Source: Shewanella seohaensis
GTDB lineage: Bacteria; Pseudomonadota; Gammaproteobacteria; Enterobacterales; Shewanellaceae
Direction of reading: 5' to 3'
Assembly (NCBI RefSeq): GCF_025449215.1
Contig: NZ_CP104900.1
Location: forward strand, 4,650,001 to 4,714,000
DNA: 64,000 nt
In this document: positions 1-9,460 of the stretch, one piece after another
Position numbering within the stretch: the stretch's first letter is position 1
How the letters are laid out: each line of letters begins with the position of its first letter
Translations under genes and position numbers: made by a program
The notes under the pieces: model-generated
Told to the model about the DNA's origin: nothing
Databases searched by the model: none
What the model saw: the letters and a program-made list of their open reading frames with translations, nothing else

Positions 1-492
1 CATCCAGCCCAGCGGCGGCAGAATCAAAACCTGCCTGCAATTGGTCGACATCGTCCTGTGAGCTGTAGTTGCTGACTTTTAACTTTTTAGCACGAGTTAA
101 CTGTTGCTCGGCGCGCAGTTTGTCGGCCTGCGCCGCGACCACGCCCGCACTCGCTTGACTGATCAACGCATGTTGTAATTCCACCTTAGCGGCTAAGGTT
201 TGCAGATCGGCCTTAGCACTGGCGAGTGACGCCTCGGCTTGGCTGACTTTGGCGCTAAACTGGTTATCTTCAAGTTGCGCCAATAACTCGCCCTTGCGCA
301 CATGCTGGTTATCGGTCACATCGGATATCACCACATAACCTGGGACCTTCACACTCACATGGGAGATATCGGCCTCAACATAGGCGTTGTCAGTGGTTTC
401 GATAAAACGTACTTGCGTCCACCAGTAATAGCCGCCCCCGCGACAGCGGCGAGTATCAGTGGAACGGCGATGATGAGCTTACTTTTGGACAT
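1..492 (-). CDS. HlyD/EmrA-family efflux membrane fusion protein, 5' part only, frameshifted as given
   Basis: The gene starts at the ATG at 492, preceded by AAGGAG, and runs off the left edge. It encodes an N-terminal membrane anchor (MSKSKLIIAVPLILAAVAG), then a YYWWTQVRFIETTDNAYVEA-type stretch, a lipoyl-like half domain and a coiled-coil hairpin, the order of inner-membrane adaptors that link a pump to a TolC channel. The anchor and the rest lie in different frames: the switch falls at the C5 run 435-439, and one more base restores a continuous protein. In the downstream frame there is no start codon after the stop at 481, so a second gene start does not explain it. The LysR gene is divergent, which is the usual arrangement for a regulated efflux operon. 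The pump gene must lie outside the window. Substrate unknown. Confidence 0.8.
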
Positions 493-589
493 GAATGACT
501 CCTTGATTAGTGAGTGCTAGTGTACTACTGTCTCATCACGTTTATTAGATAGTTAAAAATCAACCCACTGTTTCACAGGCGTAACAATC
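493..589. promoter_or_regulatory. Divergent promoter region between efflux adaptor and LysR regulator
   Basis: A 97-bp spacer separates two divergent start codons. LysR-type regulators usually bind such spacers and control both genes. I could not pick out one convincing T-N11-A palindrome, so the operator position is inferred from the layout only. Confidence 0.4.
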
Positions 590-1543
590 ATGGATCTCAA
601 TCGTGTGCAGATATTTGCCCAAGTAGTCGAGCAAGGCAGCTTTACTGGCGCCGCCAAGGCCCTGGGTTTAACTAAGGCCACCGTCAGTCGCAAGATTGCC
701 GAACTGGAGTCCGATACTGGCACCCAATTGTTATTCCGAACGACCCGCGCCCTCAAACTCACCGAGGCGGGATCGAGTTACTACAATCGGATCAATAAGA
801 TCTTGAGCGATCTGCAGAGCGCCGAAAATCAGCTCAGCGCCCACCAGCAATTGATTAAAGGCAACCTAAAAATTGTGTGCCCCATCGAGTTAGGCCAATT
901 GTTTCTCGGGCCTATCTTCGCCCAGTTTTTAACCCTTTATCCCGATATCACCATTGAGGCTGAGCTCACTAACCGCAAGGTCGATGTGATAGAAGAAGGC
1001 ATCGATTTGTTATTCCAAATCGCCGACTCGAGCGATACTCGTCTGCAGAGCTATTCCTTAGTTAACGCCTACAAATCATTGATGGCAAGCCCAAGTTATT
1101 TAGCCGAACACGGCACACCCAAAGTGCCGCAGGACTTGGCCAAGCATAAAGCGATTCGCTTACAGTCGGCGCATATTGAAGGGGCGTGGAAGCTGTTTGA
1201 TGGCCAGTCTTGGGTGGTGATTGAACCCGTCACGCAGCTAACCGTAAACAATGTCACCATTGCCCGCGAAGCCGCCATTGCAGGGCTTGGCATTACGGCC
1301 GTGCCGTCGATTATTGCGCAGGAAGCGATAGAGAAAGGCTATTTAGTGCCGCTCCTCGACGATTATCCTATGGTGCAAACCAAAGTGGTGCTCAGTTATC
1401 CCAAACGGGCGTATTTACCACGCAAATATCGCGTCTTTATCGAATTTATCTATACCGCCCTGTTCAAACGATGGGGGTCACAGGTATTAGAAGTACCAGA
1501 ATTTATCGGTCAGCAAGAGCAGCCTTCCCCACGTCAAACTTAA
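590..1543 (+). CDS. LysR-family transcriptional regulator
   Basis: A 317-residue protein with an N-terminal winged helix-turn-helix (about residues 1-60; SFTGAAKALGLTKATVSRKI is the recognition region) and a C-terminal effector-binding domain of the periplasmic-binding-protein fold (about 88-295). Length and order are normal for the family. It is divergent from the HlyD-type adaptor gene, so it probably controls that efflux operon in response to an unknown small molecule. The ribosome site is weak (CAGGCG), and no better in-frame start gives the complete helix-turn-helix. Confidence 0.9.
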   Translation: MDLNRVQIFAQVVEQGSFTGAAKALGLTKATVSRKIAELESDTGTQLLFRTTRALKLTEAGSSYYNRINKILSDLQSAENQLSAHQQLIKGNLKIVCPIELGQLFLGPIFAQFLTLYPDITIEAELTNRKVDVIEEGIDLLFQIADSSDTRLQSYSLVNAYKSLMASPSYLAEHGTPKVPQDLAKHKAIRLQSAHIEGAWKLFDGQSWVVIEPVTQLTVNNVTIAREAAIAGLGITAVPSIIAQEAIEKGYLVPLLDDYPMVQTKVVLSYPKRAYLPRKYRVFIEFIYTALFKRWGSQVLEVPEFIGQQEQPSPRQT

Positions 1544-1727
1544 CAATTGTAACTTTCAGAGGGTGAAATCAGACGGCGAAGGATAAATCCCGAATGTCAG
1601 AATTGCCTTAATCCTTAAGCCCCTATAAGCTTGGCAAGGTAACAGGCAGCAAAAGACCCTTAGGTTTTCCTGATACAGATAACACAATAAAATTTAACAT
1701 TTCATTTTTAATTTCGGAGGAAACCTA

Positions 1728-2138
1728 ATGAGCTTAATTAAAGAGTTCAAGGCTTTTGCGTCCCGTGGCAATGTGATCGATATGGCGGTGGGTATTATCA
1801 TCGGTGCCGCTTTTGGCAAGATAGTCTCATCCTTTGTAGCCGATATCATTATGCCGCCAATTGGGATCATCTTAGGTGGCGTGAATTTCAGCGATCTGAG
1901 CATAGTGTTGCAAGCCGCCCAGGGCGATGCGCCAGCGGTAGTGATTGCTTACGGTAAATTCATTCAAACCATCATCGACTTTACCATTATCGCCTTCGCG
2001 ATTTTTATGGGCTTAAAAGCCATTAACAGTCTAAAACGCAAGCAGGAAGAAGCGCCGAAAGCGCCACCTGCACCGACCAAAGATCAAGAGCTGTTATCAG
2101 AGATCCGCGATCTACTTAAAGCGCAGCAAGAAAAATAA
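1728..2138 (+). CDS. mscL: Large-conductance mechanosensitive channel MscL
   Basis: A 136-residue inner-membrane channel that opens under membrane tension and releases solutes during osmotic downshock. The N-terminal amphipathic helix ([20 protein letters not shown]) and glycine-rich first membrane helix ([20 protein letters not shown]) are hallmarks. A periplasmic loop, a second membrane helix at about 75-98 and a charged cytoplasmic helix follow. Length matches the family (about 136). The ATG is preceded by GGAGG. The gene stands alone and ends at a strong hairpin. Confidence 0.97.
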   Translation: MSLIKEFKAFASRGNVIDMAVGIIIGAAFGKIVSSFVADIIMPPIGIILGGVNFSDLSIVLQAAQGDAPAVVIAYGKFIQTIIDFTIIAFAIFMGLKAINSLKRKQEEAPKAPPAPTKDQELLSEIRDLLKAQQEK

Positions 2139-2173
2139 GCTAACGCCATTTTTATCTTATTGATTGCAATAAA

Positions 2174-2197
2174 AAACCCATCGACTTCGATGGGTTT
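2174..2197. terminator. Bidirectional intrinsic terminator after mscL
   Basis: A 10-bp stem (AAACCCATCG / CGATGGGTTT) with loop ACTT, followed by a T-rich run on the plus strand and by T's on the minus strand. It sits between mscL and the convergent ABM-domain gene and can serve both. Confidence 0.85.
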
Positions 2198-2219
2198 TGT
2201 TTTTGTTCAAGCGCTTAGC

Positions 2220-2543
2220 TTACTCGGGCACGTCGTGCACTGTTTCGCTATAGTCTTGCACTACTTCGGCAACACGGATGCGATAAGCGTTAAATAAGCA
2301 AGGCACAATGCCAGATTGCTCAGCAATGCTGTGGGCCATTTGATTACGCCATTGGGTAATAGAGGCCATATCATCCCAAAACGATAAGCTCAGCACCTTG
2401 CCATCGTCGGTTAAGCTCTGAAACCGTTCAATTGAAATCAGCCCCTGACGCCCTTCTAAATATTGGCGCATCTCAGCTGCCACGTGCAGATATTCTTCCT
2501 TGCCTTCTTTCGTGGGCACGACTTCAAAAATGACTGCGATCAT
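2220..2543 (-). CDS. Antibiotic biosynthesis monooxygenase (ABM) domain protein
   Basis: A 107-residue protein with a single ABM/dimeric alpha-beta barrel fold: MIAVIFEVVPTKEGKEEYL start, a FWDDMASITQWRNQMAH helix, and a short C-terminal strand. Family members include quinol monooxygenases and heme-degrading proteins. No heme-ligand motif is obvious here, so the substrate is unknown. The start is preceded by TGGAGAG. The gene lies downstream of the metal-efflux operon on the same strand but is separated by a hairpin, so it is likely transcribed alone. Confidence 0.8.
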   Translation of the reverse strand: MIAVIFEVVPTKEGKEEYLHVAAEMRQYLEGRQGLISIERFQSLTDDGKVLSLSFWDDMASITQWRNQMAHSIAEQSGIVPCLFNAYRIRVAEVVQDYSETVHDVPE

Positions 2544-2631
2544 AATGCTCTCCAGAGATAGTAATCCTTAATACCAGAGCTAAGCCTAGCCTAGATCGCG
2601 CACTATAGCTCACTGATTTTTAACTTTAACA

Positions 2632-2665
2632 TTGAGCCTTGCCACAAAATGATGCCAAGGCTCAA
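2632..2665 (-). terminator. Hairpin downstream of the RND pump gene
   Basis: A 10-bp inverted repeat TTGAGCCTTG / CAAGGCTCAA with a 14-nt loop lies just past the pump stop codon. It lacks an immediate T-run, so it is a possible terminator or mRNA-end stabiliser. Confidence 0.45.
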
Positions 2666-2672
2666 CATCCCA

Positions 2673-5600
2673 CTAGGCGGGCGACTTATCGTGGCGATAT
2701 AACCAGCGATACAGGGTCGGTAACACCAATAACGTCAGTGCCGTAGAGCTAAACAGCCCGCCGATAATCACCACCGCCAGCGGCTTTTGGATTTCACTGC
2801 CCACACCCGATGACACTAAGATGGGGATCAAGCCCAAGGCCGAAGTCAAGGCCGTCATCAGCACTGGGCGTAAACGGCCAACCGTGCCTTCGTAAACCGA
2901 GTCATAGAGCGACTCGCCGCTCTGCCTGCGCTGATTAATCGAGTCCACTAACACCACACCATTGAGTACCGCCACCCCAAACAGCGTGATAAAACCAATG
3001 GAGCTTGGCACCGATAGATAAGTGCCGCTGACAAACAGCGCCACGATACCGCCGATCAATGCCAGAGGCACGTTTGCCATGATCAATAAGACCTGCTTCA
3101 GCGCACCAAAGGAGAAGTACAACAGCAAGGCAATCAAAGCGATAGAGATAGGCACCACCAACATCAGCTTTTGTTGTGCCCTCTGCTGGTTCTCGTACTG
3201 ACCACCCACAATTACCGTGTATCCTGCGGGCAAATCGGCCTGAGACACTAGCGCATAGATATCTTTGACCACAGATCCCATGTCCCGCCCCGCCACGTTG
3301 GCTTGCACCACCACGCGGCGCTGCACATCATCACGGCGAATATTCGGCGGCGCCATTTCCACCTCAACGCTGGCCACCTCACCTAAACGCACTGTGGCAC
3401 CATTACTGCCGCTAAGGAGTAAATCCTTAATCACATCCGGGCTGCTGCGATACTCGGCTGCGAGGCGCAAATTGATGTCGTATCTCGCGTTACCGTCGAT
3501 TACCTGTCCGGCACTGGCACCGCCTATCCCTTGGCTGACTAGCGACATCACTTGGTCGACACTGATGCCATAACGGGCAAGCTGCGACCGGTCTGGCCGC
3601 ACTACCAGCTGCGCCTCACCACTGACCTGCTCGAGTGACACATCCACGGCGCCGGGAATTTTCGCCACCAGATCGGTGAGCACTTGTCCCTTTTCTGATA
3701 AGACATCTAAATCGGGGCCAAACAGCTTGATCGCCAGCTGCGCCTTTACCCCAGAGAGCAACTCATCGACCCGCGTCGCAATCGGTTGTGAGAAGGTGAG
3801 TAGCAGTCCGGGGAAGACACTGAGCTTTTCTTCCATTAACCGTTGCAGCTCCAAACGCGAGCTAGCCGATTGCCATTCTTCGATGGGTTTAAGGCCGATA
3901 TAGACTTCGATATTGCTGACAGGCTCAGGATCGCCGCCTAATTCAGGCGCGCCGATACGGCTCAAGGCATAGTCCACCTCGGGGAACTCCAGCAACATGG
4001 CCTCAAGCTTTGGCGCTACATCTAAAGAAGTGCCAAGGCTCGCGGTCGGTGCCAGCGTCACCCTAAGGTTAATCGTACCTTCCTCTAGCTCGGGCACGAA
4101 CTCGGTCCCCAGCCTGGGCAGCAAAACCATACTCATGGCAAACATCAGCAGCGCGCTGATCATCACCAACTTTGGCCGAGCAAGTGTTGCACTCAGCAGC
4201 TTGCGATAGGCGGAGTCCAAAGGTGCTAAGACAACGCTCTCCTTGAGCACGACGCCACGCTTAAACAGATAAACCGCCAGTGCAGGCACGGCAATCAAGG
4301 CCACCAGTAAAGCGGAAATCATCGCCAAAATAATGCTGACCGCCATCGGCTGAAACAGTTTGCCCTCAACCCCTTCCAGCGCAAATAACGGCGCAAACAC
4401 CACAATGATGATGGCGGTCGCGAAGAAGATCGGACTGCAAACCTCTTTCGCCGCCAGCATAATGCGCACGGCCATGCTGTTATCCGCGTCTAAAGCATGA
4501 GCACAGCCATCCTCATCGCCATGATATGGGTCAACTTCGCCATCGGCGCGGCTTCTCGCCTGGGCTAAATGGCGACGGTCTGGCTGAGTTAAATGTTTGA
4601 AAATATTTTCAACCATCACCACAGAACCATCGACCAACATACCAATGGCCACCGCTAATCCACCGAGAGACATCAAGTTGGCAGACAGGCCATAGTAAGA
4701 CATCACCATTAGCGCCAAACCAATGGATACAGGGATAGACAGCAGCACTAACAGGGTGGCGCGGATATTCACAAGGAACAGCGCCAAGATCACCACGATA
4801 AACACAAAGGCCATCAGCAGCGCATCGCGCACTGTGGTAACGGCTTTATCCACTAAGTCCGCTTGGTCGTAAAACACCTCAAAGGACACGCCCTTAGGCA
4901 GCGCCTGCTCAATCAGATTAATCCGCGCATCGATATCATCAATCGTCGCCTTAGTGTTGGCGCCCATGCGCTTAAGCACGACGCCCGCCACCACTTCGCC
5001 CAAGGCTTGCGCCTGACCCGCTTCATCGCGGCGCGTCATAGTCACGGCCCCAACACGGATCTCACTGCCAAAATCGACCTTAGCAATGTCGCCCACTCGC
5101 ACAGGCGTGCCACGGACTTCAGTCAGCGGAATTTGGGCGATCGCGGCAAGCCCTGCTTCACCCGCGGGTAACATGCCATAACCCCGCACCACCAATTGCT
5201 CCTGGCCTTGGTCCATAAACCAGCCACCAGCGTTGCGGTTATTGCTCTCAAGCGCCTCACTCACCTGCGCCATCGACAAACCATAGGCTCGCAGCTTGTT
5301 AGGGTCGACCTGCACTTGATACTGGCGTACCTCGCCGCCAAAGGATAAAACATCGGTCACACCGCCCACCGGCATCATGATCAGTTTAACGAGGTAATCG
5401 TTAAGGCTACGCAGCTCGGCGGCATTAATGCCAGAGCTAGGGTCAGCCCGCAGAATGTACTGATAAATCTGCCCCAAACCTGAAGTGTTAGGGCCAATTT
5501 CTGGCACGCCCACTCCGCTTGGGATCATCTCCCGCGCCGCCTGTAACTGCTCAAACACTTGCTGACGGGCAAAGTAAATATCCGTGCCCTCGGCAAATAC

Positions 5601-5885
5601 CACGGTCACAATGGACAAGCCAGTACGTGAAAGTGAGCGCACCTCGGTCACCGCTGGCAAGGCATACATGGCCGATTCGACCGGATAACTGATGAGCTTC
5701 TCCACCTCTTCGGCGGCCAAGCCCTCGGCCGCAGTATTGATGGTCACCTGTACGTTGGTCACATCGGGAAAGGCATCCAGATTCAATTTAGGCAACATGG
5801 CGACACTAGCGGCCACCACAGCAAGTAGTGCCAGCACTACTAATAGCCGATTTTTAATCGCGGCTTCGATTGCTTTTTGCAACAT
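2673..5885 (-). CDS. CusA/CzcA-family heavy-metal efflux RND pump
   Basis: A 1070-residue inner-membrane proton/metal antiporter, the pump of a tripartite efflux system. Twelve membrane helices, two large periplasmic porter/docking loops and the family sequence in membrane helix 4 (AIGMLVDGSVVMVEN) are visible. Asp419 and Glu426 match the proton-relay acids of the family. The third acid of CzcA-type pumps is Ala413 here, as in CusA-type pumps, yet the porter region (INLRVTLAP) lacks the metal-binding Met expected of CusA, so substrate class is open. The cytosolic loop after helix 4 is unusually long (about 428-480) and contains a DPYHGDEDGCAH stretch. GAGG precedes the ATG. Last gene of a tolC-like / adaptor / pump operon. 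Confidence 0.93.
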   Translation of the reverse strand: MLQKAIEAAIKNRLLVVLALLAVVAASVAMLPKLNLDAFPDVTNVQVTINTAAEGLAAEEVEKLISYPVESAMYALPAVTEVRSLSRTGLSIVTVVFAEGTDIYFARQQVFEQLQAAREMIPSGVGVPEIGPNTSGLGQIYQYILRADPSSGINAAELRSLNDYLVKLIMMPVGGVTDVLSFGGEVRQYQVQVDPNKLRAYGLSMAQVSEALESNNRNAGGWFMDQGQEQLVVRGYGMLPAGEAGLAAIAQIPLTEVRGTPVRVGDIAKVDFGSEIRVGAVTMTRRDEAGQAQALGEVVAGVVLKRMGANTKATIDDIDARINLIEQALPKGVSFEVFYDQADLVDKAVTTVRDALLMAFVFIVVILALFLVNIRATLLVLLSIPVSIGLALMVMSYYGLSANLMSLGGLAVAIGMLVDGSVVMVENIFKHLTQPDRRHLAQARSRADGEVDPYHGDEDGCAHALDADNSMAVRIMLAAKEVCSPIFFATAIIIVVFAPLFALEGVEGKLFQPMAVSIILAMISALLVALIAVPALAVYLFKRGVVLKESVVLAPLDSAYRKLLSATLARPKLVMISALLMFAMSMVLLPRLGTEFVPELEEGTINLRVTLAPTASLGTSLDVAPKLEAMLLEFPEVDYALSRIGAPELGGDPEPVSNIEVYIGLKPIEEWQSASSRLELQRLMEEKLSVFPGLLLTFSQPIATRVDELLSGVKAQLAIKLFGPDLDVLSEKGQVLTDLVAKIPGAVDVSLEQVSGEAQLVVRPDRSQLARYGISVDQVMSLVSQGIGGASAGQVIDGNARYDINLRLAAEYRSSPDVIKDLLLSGSNGATVRLGEVASVEVEMAPPNIRRDDVQRRVVVQANVAGRDMGSVVKDIYALVSQADLPAGYTVIVGGQYENQQRAQQKLMLVVPISIALIALLLYFSFGALKQVLLIMANVPLALIGGIVALFVSGTYLSVPSSIGFITLFGVAVLNGVVLVDSINQRRQSGESLYDSVYEGTVGRLRPVLMTALTSALGLIPILVSSGVGSEIQKPLAVVIIGGLFSSTALTLLVLPTLYRWLYRHDKSPA

Positions 5886-5962
5886 ATAAATTCCTCGCGC
5901 ATTCGCCCTAAGCCTTTAAAAAGGCGTAAAAATAGGGCTTGATAAGGTTCGACTCATCGGCA

Positions 5963-7246
5963 TTAGTGGGCATGAATATCAAAGCCAGCTTTGGCCTGCT
6001 CCGACGCTAAGAAAAATGCGCCTCCCACCACCACTTTTAGTTGTGCCTGTCGTGCCTTATCCAACTTGTCGCCGCGCACTAGGCTTAAGCCACGCTGACG
6101 CTGCACCAGCTCCACCTCAATGGCTTCAAAACCATCCTCGTCTTGAATAAAGATCTGCCAATCGCCATCCCCGCTGCGGGTAAGCGCCGCATCGGGCAAG
6201 ACAATTCCTGAAGAAAAGCCTGATGATAAGTCGCTGCCCTTGGGCGCATCGGCAAAATACAGCTCGGCAAATTGCCCCGCGTGTAACACATGTTCAGGGT
6301 TGGGCATACTGACTAAAATTTGCTCGGTGCGGGTCACGCTATCTAGCTCATGGGAACGGCCAATAATCTTGCCCGCCAGCGTTTTATCCCCCACTTGCAC
6401 TAACGCCGGGCCGCCGACATTCACATTGGCCGCCTGCGCCGGGGTTAATTGCGCTTCCACCCAAAGGTGCGACTCATCGGTCAACTGCATTAATGGTGTG
6501 CCAGCGGTGAACACTTGGCCTAGCATGGCAATATCCTGCTGCACACGGCCATCGATAGGCGCTAAAAGTTGATAGCTACCGATAGCTTCTGGAGTCGACT
6601 CTAAGGTACGGATCTGTGCATCCGTCATCTTGATCGCCTCCAGAATTGCTCGCTTAAGTTCAGCATCGACCTGCGCCTGCATTCTGCGGCTCACGCTCAC
6701 CGCGCCCTCGCTCATCCGACGCACTCGACTCCACTCGGCGGCGGCATTGATATATTCCGCCTGCGCCTTGGCGACTTCTGCACCGCCCAAGGTCAGTAAG
6801 GGCTCACCTTTTTTCACCTCTTGGCCGGGCACCACATGGCGCGCCTGCACCCGCACATCCAGCTGCGGCGCTAAGGTCGCGGTTCTATCACGGTCAACCA
6901 CTAAAGTCGCCGTCGCCCGAATATCGAGATTAAGATTGCTAAGACTTAAGCTGTCGCTGTTCAAGGGCAACAGGCGCACGCCGGCAAGTTCCAACTGCGC
7001 AGGCGTAAAAGTGAGCGCCTGCTCACCATGGTCATCTTCTGTTGCACTTACGCTCTTTTCAGCGGTATTGGCCACCTTTTCGGCGCCGTGGTCATGGCCT
7101 TCACCCGCGAAGGTGGGGGTCGTAATAGTTAACGAAGTAAGCATCAGCGCCAGCGCTAAACGAGAAGGAGTAAATAACGACCTTAAGCCCGCAGCAGACA
7201 CTGTGCCCAAAGTATGGAAAGACGATTTTTGAGTAAATGAATTCAT
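5963..7246 (-). CDS. Metal efflux RND periplasmic adaptor (CusB/CzcB type)
   Basis: A 427-residue membrane fusion protein with an N-terminal signal segment, a His-rich mature start (GEGHDHGAEK) and another His-rich tail (FDIHAH). The middle carries a barrel-sandwich hybrid split around an alpha hairpin (ATLAPQLDVRVQARHVVPGQ ... YQLLAPIDGRVQQDIAMLG) and a beta-barrel domain. It joins the RND pump to the outer-membrane channel and in this family may bind and pass on metal. GAGG precedes the ATG. It lies 15 nt after the TolC-like gene and 77 nt before the pump, so one transcript is likely. Confidence 0.92.
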   Translation of the reverse strand: MNSFTQKSSFHTLGTVSAAGLRSLFTPSRLALALMLTSLTITTPTFAGEGHDHGAEKVANTAEKSVSATEDDHGEQALTFTPAQLELAGVRLLPLNSDSLSLSNLNLDIRATATLVVDRDRTATLAPQLDVRVQARHVVPGQEVKKGEPLLTLGGAEVAKAQAEYINAAAEWSRVRRMSEGAVSVSRRMQAQVDAELKRAILEAIKMTDAQIRTLESTPEAIGSYQLLAPIDGRVQQDIAMLGQVFTAGTPLMQLTDESHLWVEAQLTPAQAANVNVGGPALVQVGDKTLAGKIIGRSHELDSVTRTEQILVSMPNPEHVLHAGQFAELYFADAPKGSDLSSGFSSGIVLPDAALTRSGDGDWQIFIQDEDGFEAIEVELVQRQRGLSLVRGDKLDKARQAQLKVVVGGAFFLASEQAKAGFDIHAH

Positions 7247-7261
7247 AGTGTTACCTCACGA

Positions 7262-8632
7262 TTACTTTGCTGGCACGGCATTTGTGGAAGAAGTGGAACT
7301 TGATTTGTCGACTAAATTGTCGATCACAGACAGCAGCTGACCGCTGTCCCCCATCCAAGTTAACCAACTCTGATAAATTGCCGTTTCGAGGTTTAAACCG
7401 ACCAAATAGCTGGCCGCGAGTTGTCGCCGACTCTGCAAATACTCGCTAGTACTCACATCCCCCGAACGCCACTGCTCACTTAAGGATTTAGCGGCTTTAC
7501 TCCCCGAGGCTTCGACTCGCTCACGCCAATCTTGATAGCGCGCCAGTAAACGGGGTAACGCATTGGCAAATTGTGCCTGTTTGGCCGTAAGTACTCGCTC
7601 ACGGGCTAAGTAGTTCTGCTCCGCGATAGCGATGCCTTTATCGGCAACCGACTGTAACTCGCTGTAGTTATTCCGCACCTGCAAAGGGATCGCCACGCCG
7701 ACGCCAAACTTGTTGTCATCGCCTTCCTTTTCAACACCGAGGTTGATGGTGGGATCGGCCGCAGTGTCCGCCTTAACCTTCATGGCATTGGCCTTGGCCA
7801 GCAACACCTGTTGATGGGCACTGGTCAATGCGGGTAAATCCGCTTTTGGGGACATCTTAGACACCCATTGGCCAATCTCGGGGATAAACTCCCGAAATCC
7901 CAGCTTATCGACGCCAAGTAATTCGATGACTTTGCCATCGGCCACTAACGCCGCTTGTTCGGCCAGCGCATAGTCGGCGGTATTGCTTGCCAATTCGAGT
8001 TTAAGCAGTTGCAATTCAACATCGGATAAATCCCCAGCCGCAAAGCGCTGCTCGGCAATATTGAGCTGTGCCTGCGTAAACCTTAATTGCTGCTCGGCGA
8101 AGGTCAGCGCCTTATTGCTCTGCGCCTGCTCGGCCAGCGCCAATAGCCGCTCGGCCAACATCTGACTGCGCTCTAACTGTATATCTGCTAACAGGATTTG
8201 CGCCTCGAGCTGGGCAAGGCGAGTCGCTACGCCGCGCTTATCGCCCCAATCTAGGGTTTGGCTCAGCCCTAGGCTGTAGGTATCTGTGTCGGCGTTTTGA
8301 TAATTGAGTCCAAGCTCAGGGTTATAGATGGCGCGATCCGCAGCCGCAATGGCAAGCTCTGCCTGTTGCTGCCGAGCAATTTGCGCCTGCACTTCGGGTA
8401 ACTGATTAATTCGCATGAGTAACTCAGGCAACCACTGATTAAGTGAGGCTTGAGTCTCAGGGGCTAATAGCTTGTCTGGTGCCAATTCAACCGATGAGAC
8501 GATTGAATCGTCCTTAAGCACTTTGGATTCGAGGGCTGAAGTTGCTGCAACGGCAGAGTTAACCTGTCCGCCGACGAGCACTAAGCTACTCATGAGGGCA
8601 AACAAGGTCTGGGCGATAATGGTTTTATTCAT
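7262..8632 (-). CDS. TolC-family outer-membrane efflux protein (CusC/CzcC type)
   Basis: A 456-residue exported protein: signal peptide (MNKTIIAQTLFALMSSLVLV), then two repeats of long helices and short strands typical of the TolC/OEP family (for example QARLEAQ-like helical segments and ELGLNYQNADTDTYSLGLSQ strand region). It forms the outer-membrane duct of the metal pump. A longer reading from TTG at 8647 is possible, but AGGA lies inside that extension, 6 nt before the ATG at 8632, so I chose the ATG. First gene of the three-gene efflux operon. Confidence 0.9.
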   Translation of the reverse strand: MNKTIIAQTLFALMSSLVLVGGQVNSAVAATSALESKVLKDDSIVSSVELAPDKLLAPETQASLNQWLPELLMRINQLPEVQAQIARQQQAELAIAAADRAIYNPELGLNYQNADTDTYSLGLSQTLDWGDKRGVATRLAQLEAQILLADIQLERSQMLAERLLALAEQAQSNKALTFAEQQLRFTQAQLNIAEQRFAAGDLSDVELQLLKLELASNTADYALAEQAALVADGKVIELLGVDKLGFREFIPEIGQWVSKMSPKADLPALTSAHQQVLLAKANAMKVKADTAADPTINLGVEKEGDDNKFGVGVAIPLQVRNNYSELQSVADKGIAIAEQNYLARERVLTAKQAQFANALPRLLARYQDWRERVEASGSKAAKSLSEQWRSGDVSTSEYLQSRRQLAASYLVGLNLETAIYQSWLTWMGDSGQLLSVIDNLVDKSSSTSSTNAVPAK

Positions 8633-8847
8633 CGCAATTCCTAACAATATCTAATATTGATTGGCCCACGCCATAGGCATACGGATACCAATCGAACACT
8701 CCCCAGAGGCGTTAAATATCGAATAAGCTCAAAGCGCTAGCACGAGCCATGGCCGTTTTAGACCCATCATCGATGCTGTGGGGATAAATAAAGGGCTTAT
8801 AGCGACACGCAAAAACGCTGCGATACGCGATAAGCAGATATTGAAGG

Positions 8848-9330
8848 TTAAGCGATGGGAGGGCGGTACTTAGGTAATTGATCTGCCGAGAAATAAGCTA
8901 AATCAGCCGGCACATAGGCCATATCAAACGCGATAGCCGTTTGGCTCTCGGTATGGGATAACAACGCCACATGACCGCCGTGACATTGGCAATCGAGGCA
9001 GAGGTCAAAATCTTGAATTTCAGTGGTTTGCACTAAGTGTGAATGGCCACTCACGCTCGCCGTTGCTATGCCCGACTTGAGTGCCGTTTCGCCAAACGCC
9101 TCGGCACTGAATCCGAGTGCCTGCTCATTGGGGCACACACAATCCACACATTGGGCCAAGGTGGTCACGGGCGCACTAAATTGGAGATGGGGATGATTCT
9201 CGGCTTCTTCGGCACCATTACCCGCATGTAACTGATGCGCACCCAAATTCGCGCCCGCAAATTGCAGCACGATAATGGCTATCAGTAGGGTGACCATTCG
9301 GCTAAAGAATGGCTTGGCGGTCGAAATCAA
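8848..9330 (-). CDS. Small His/Cys-rich exported protein, likely metal-related (CzcI/DUF2946-like)
   Basis: A 160-residue protein with an N-terminal hydrophobic export segment (VTLLIAIIVLQFAGANLGAH) and paired cysteines with histidines (CVDCVCPNEQ, CLDCQCHGGH). The C-terminus (FSADQLPKYRPPIA) resembles small proteins that accompany Czc/Cus operons. The role in that family is poorly defined; metal binding or sensing is an inference from the residues and from the efflux operon immediately downstream on the same strand, 215 nt away. The start is TTG at 9330 with AAGGTGA just upstream; the next ATG has no ribosome site. Confidence 0.65.
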   Translation of the reverse strand: MISTAKPFFSRMVTLLIAIIVLQFAGANLGAHQLHAGNGAEEAENHPHLQFSAPVTTLAQCVDCVCPNEQALGFSAEAFGETALKSGIATASVSGHSHLVQTTEIQDFDLCLDCQCHGGHVALLSHTESQTAIAFDMAYVPADLAYFSADQLPKYRPPIA

Positions 9331-9460
9331 ATATCACCTTTGGACAATTCAGTAGGTTGTTAAGCAATAGCTTGTGCAACTTCAGACAGGGATTCTAAGC
9401 ATAAGTTCACAGCTTGCAACTAAAAAGAAGCCAAGCTGTGACGCTACTCGCTTGAAAAGC

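Noticed and set aside
6630..7232. 200-codon plus-strand reading opposite the efflux adaptor gene
   Set aside because: It is a shadow of the well-supported adaptor gene on the other strand, with no protein-family features.
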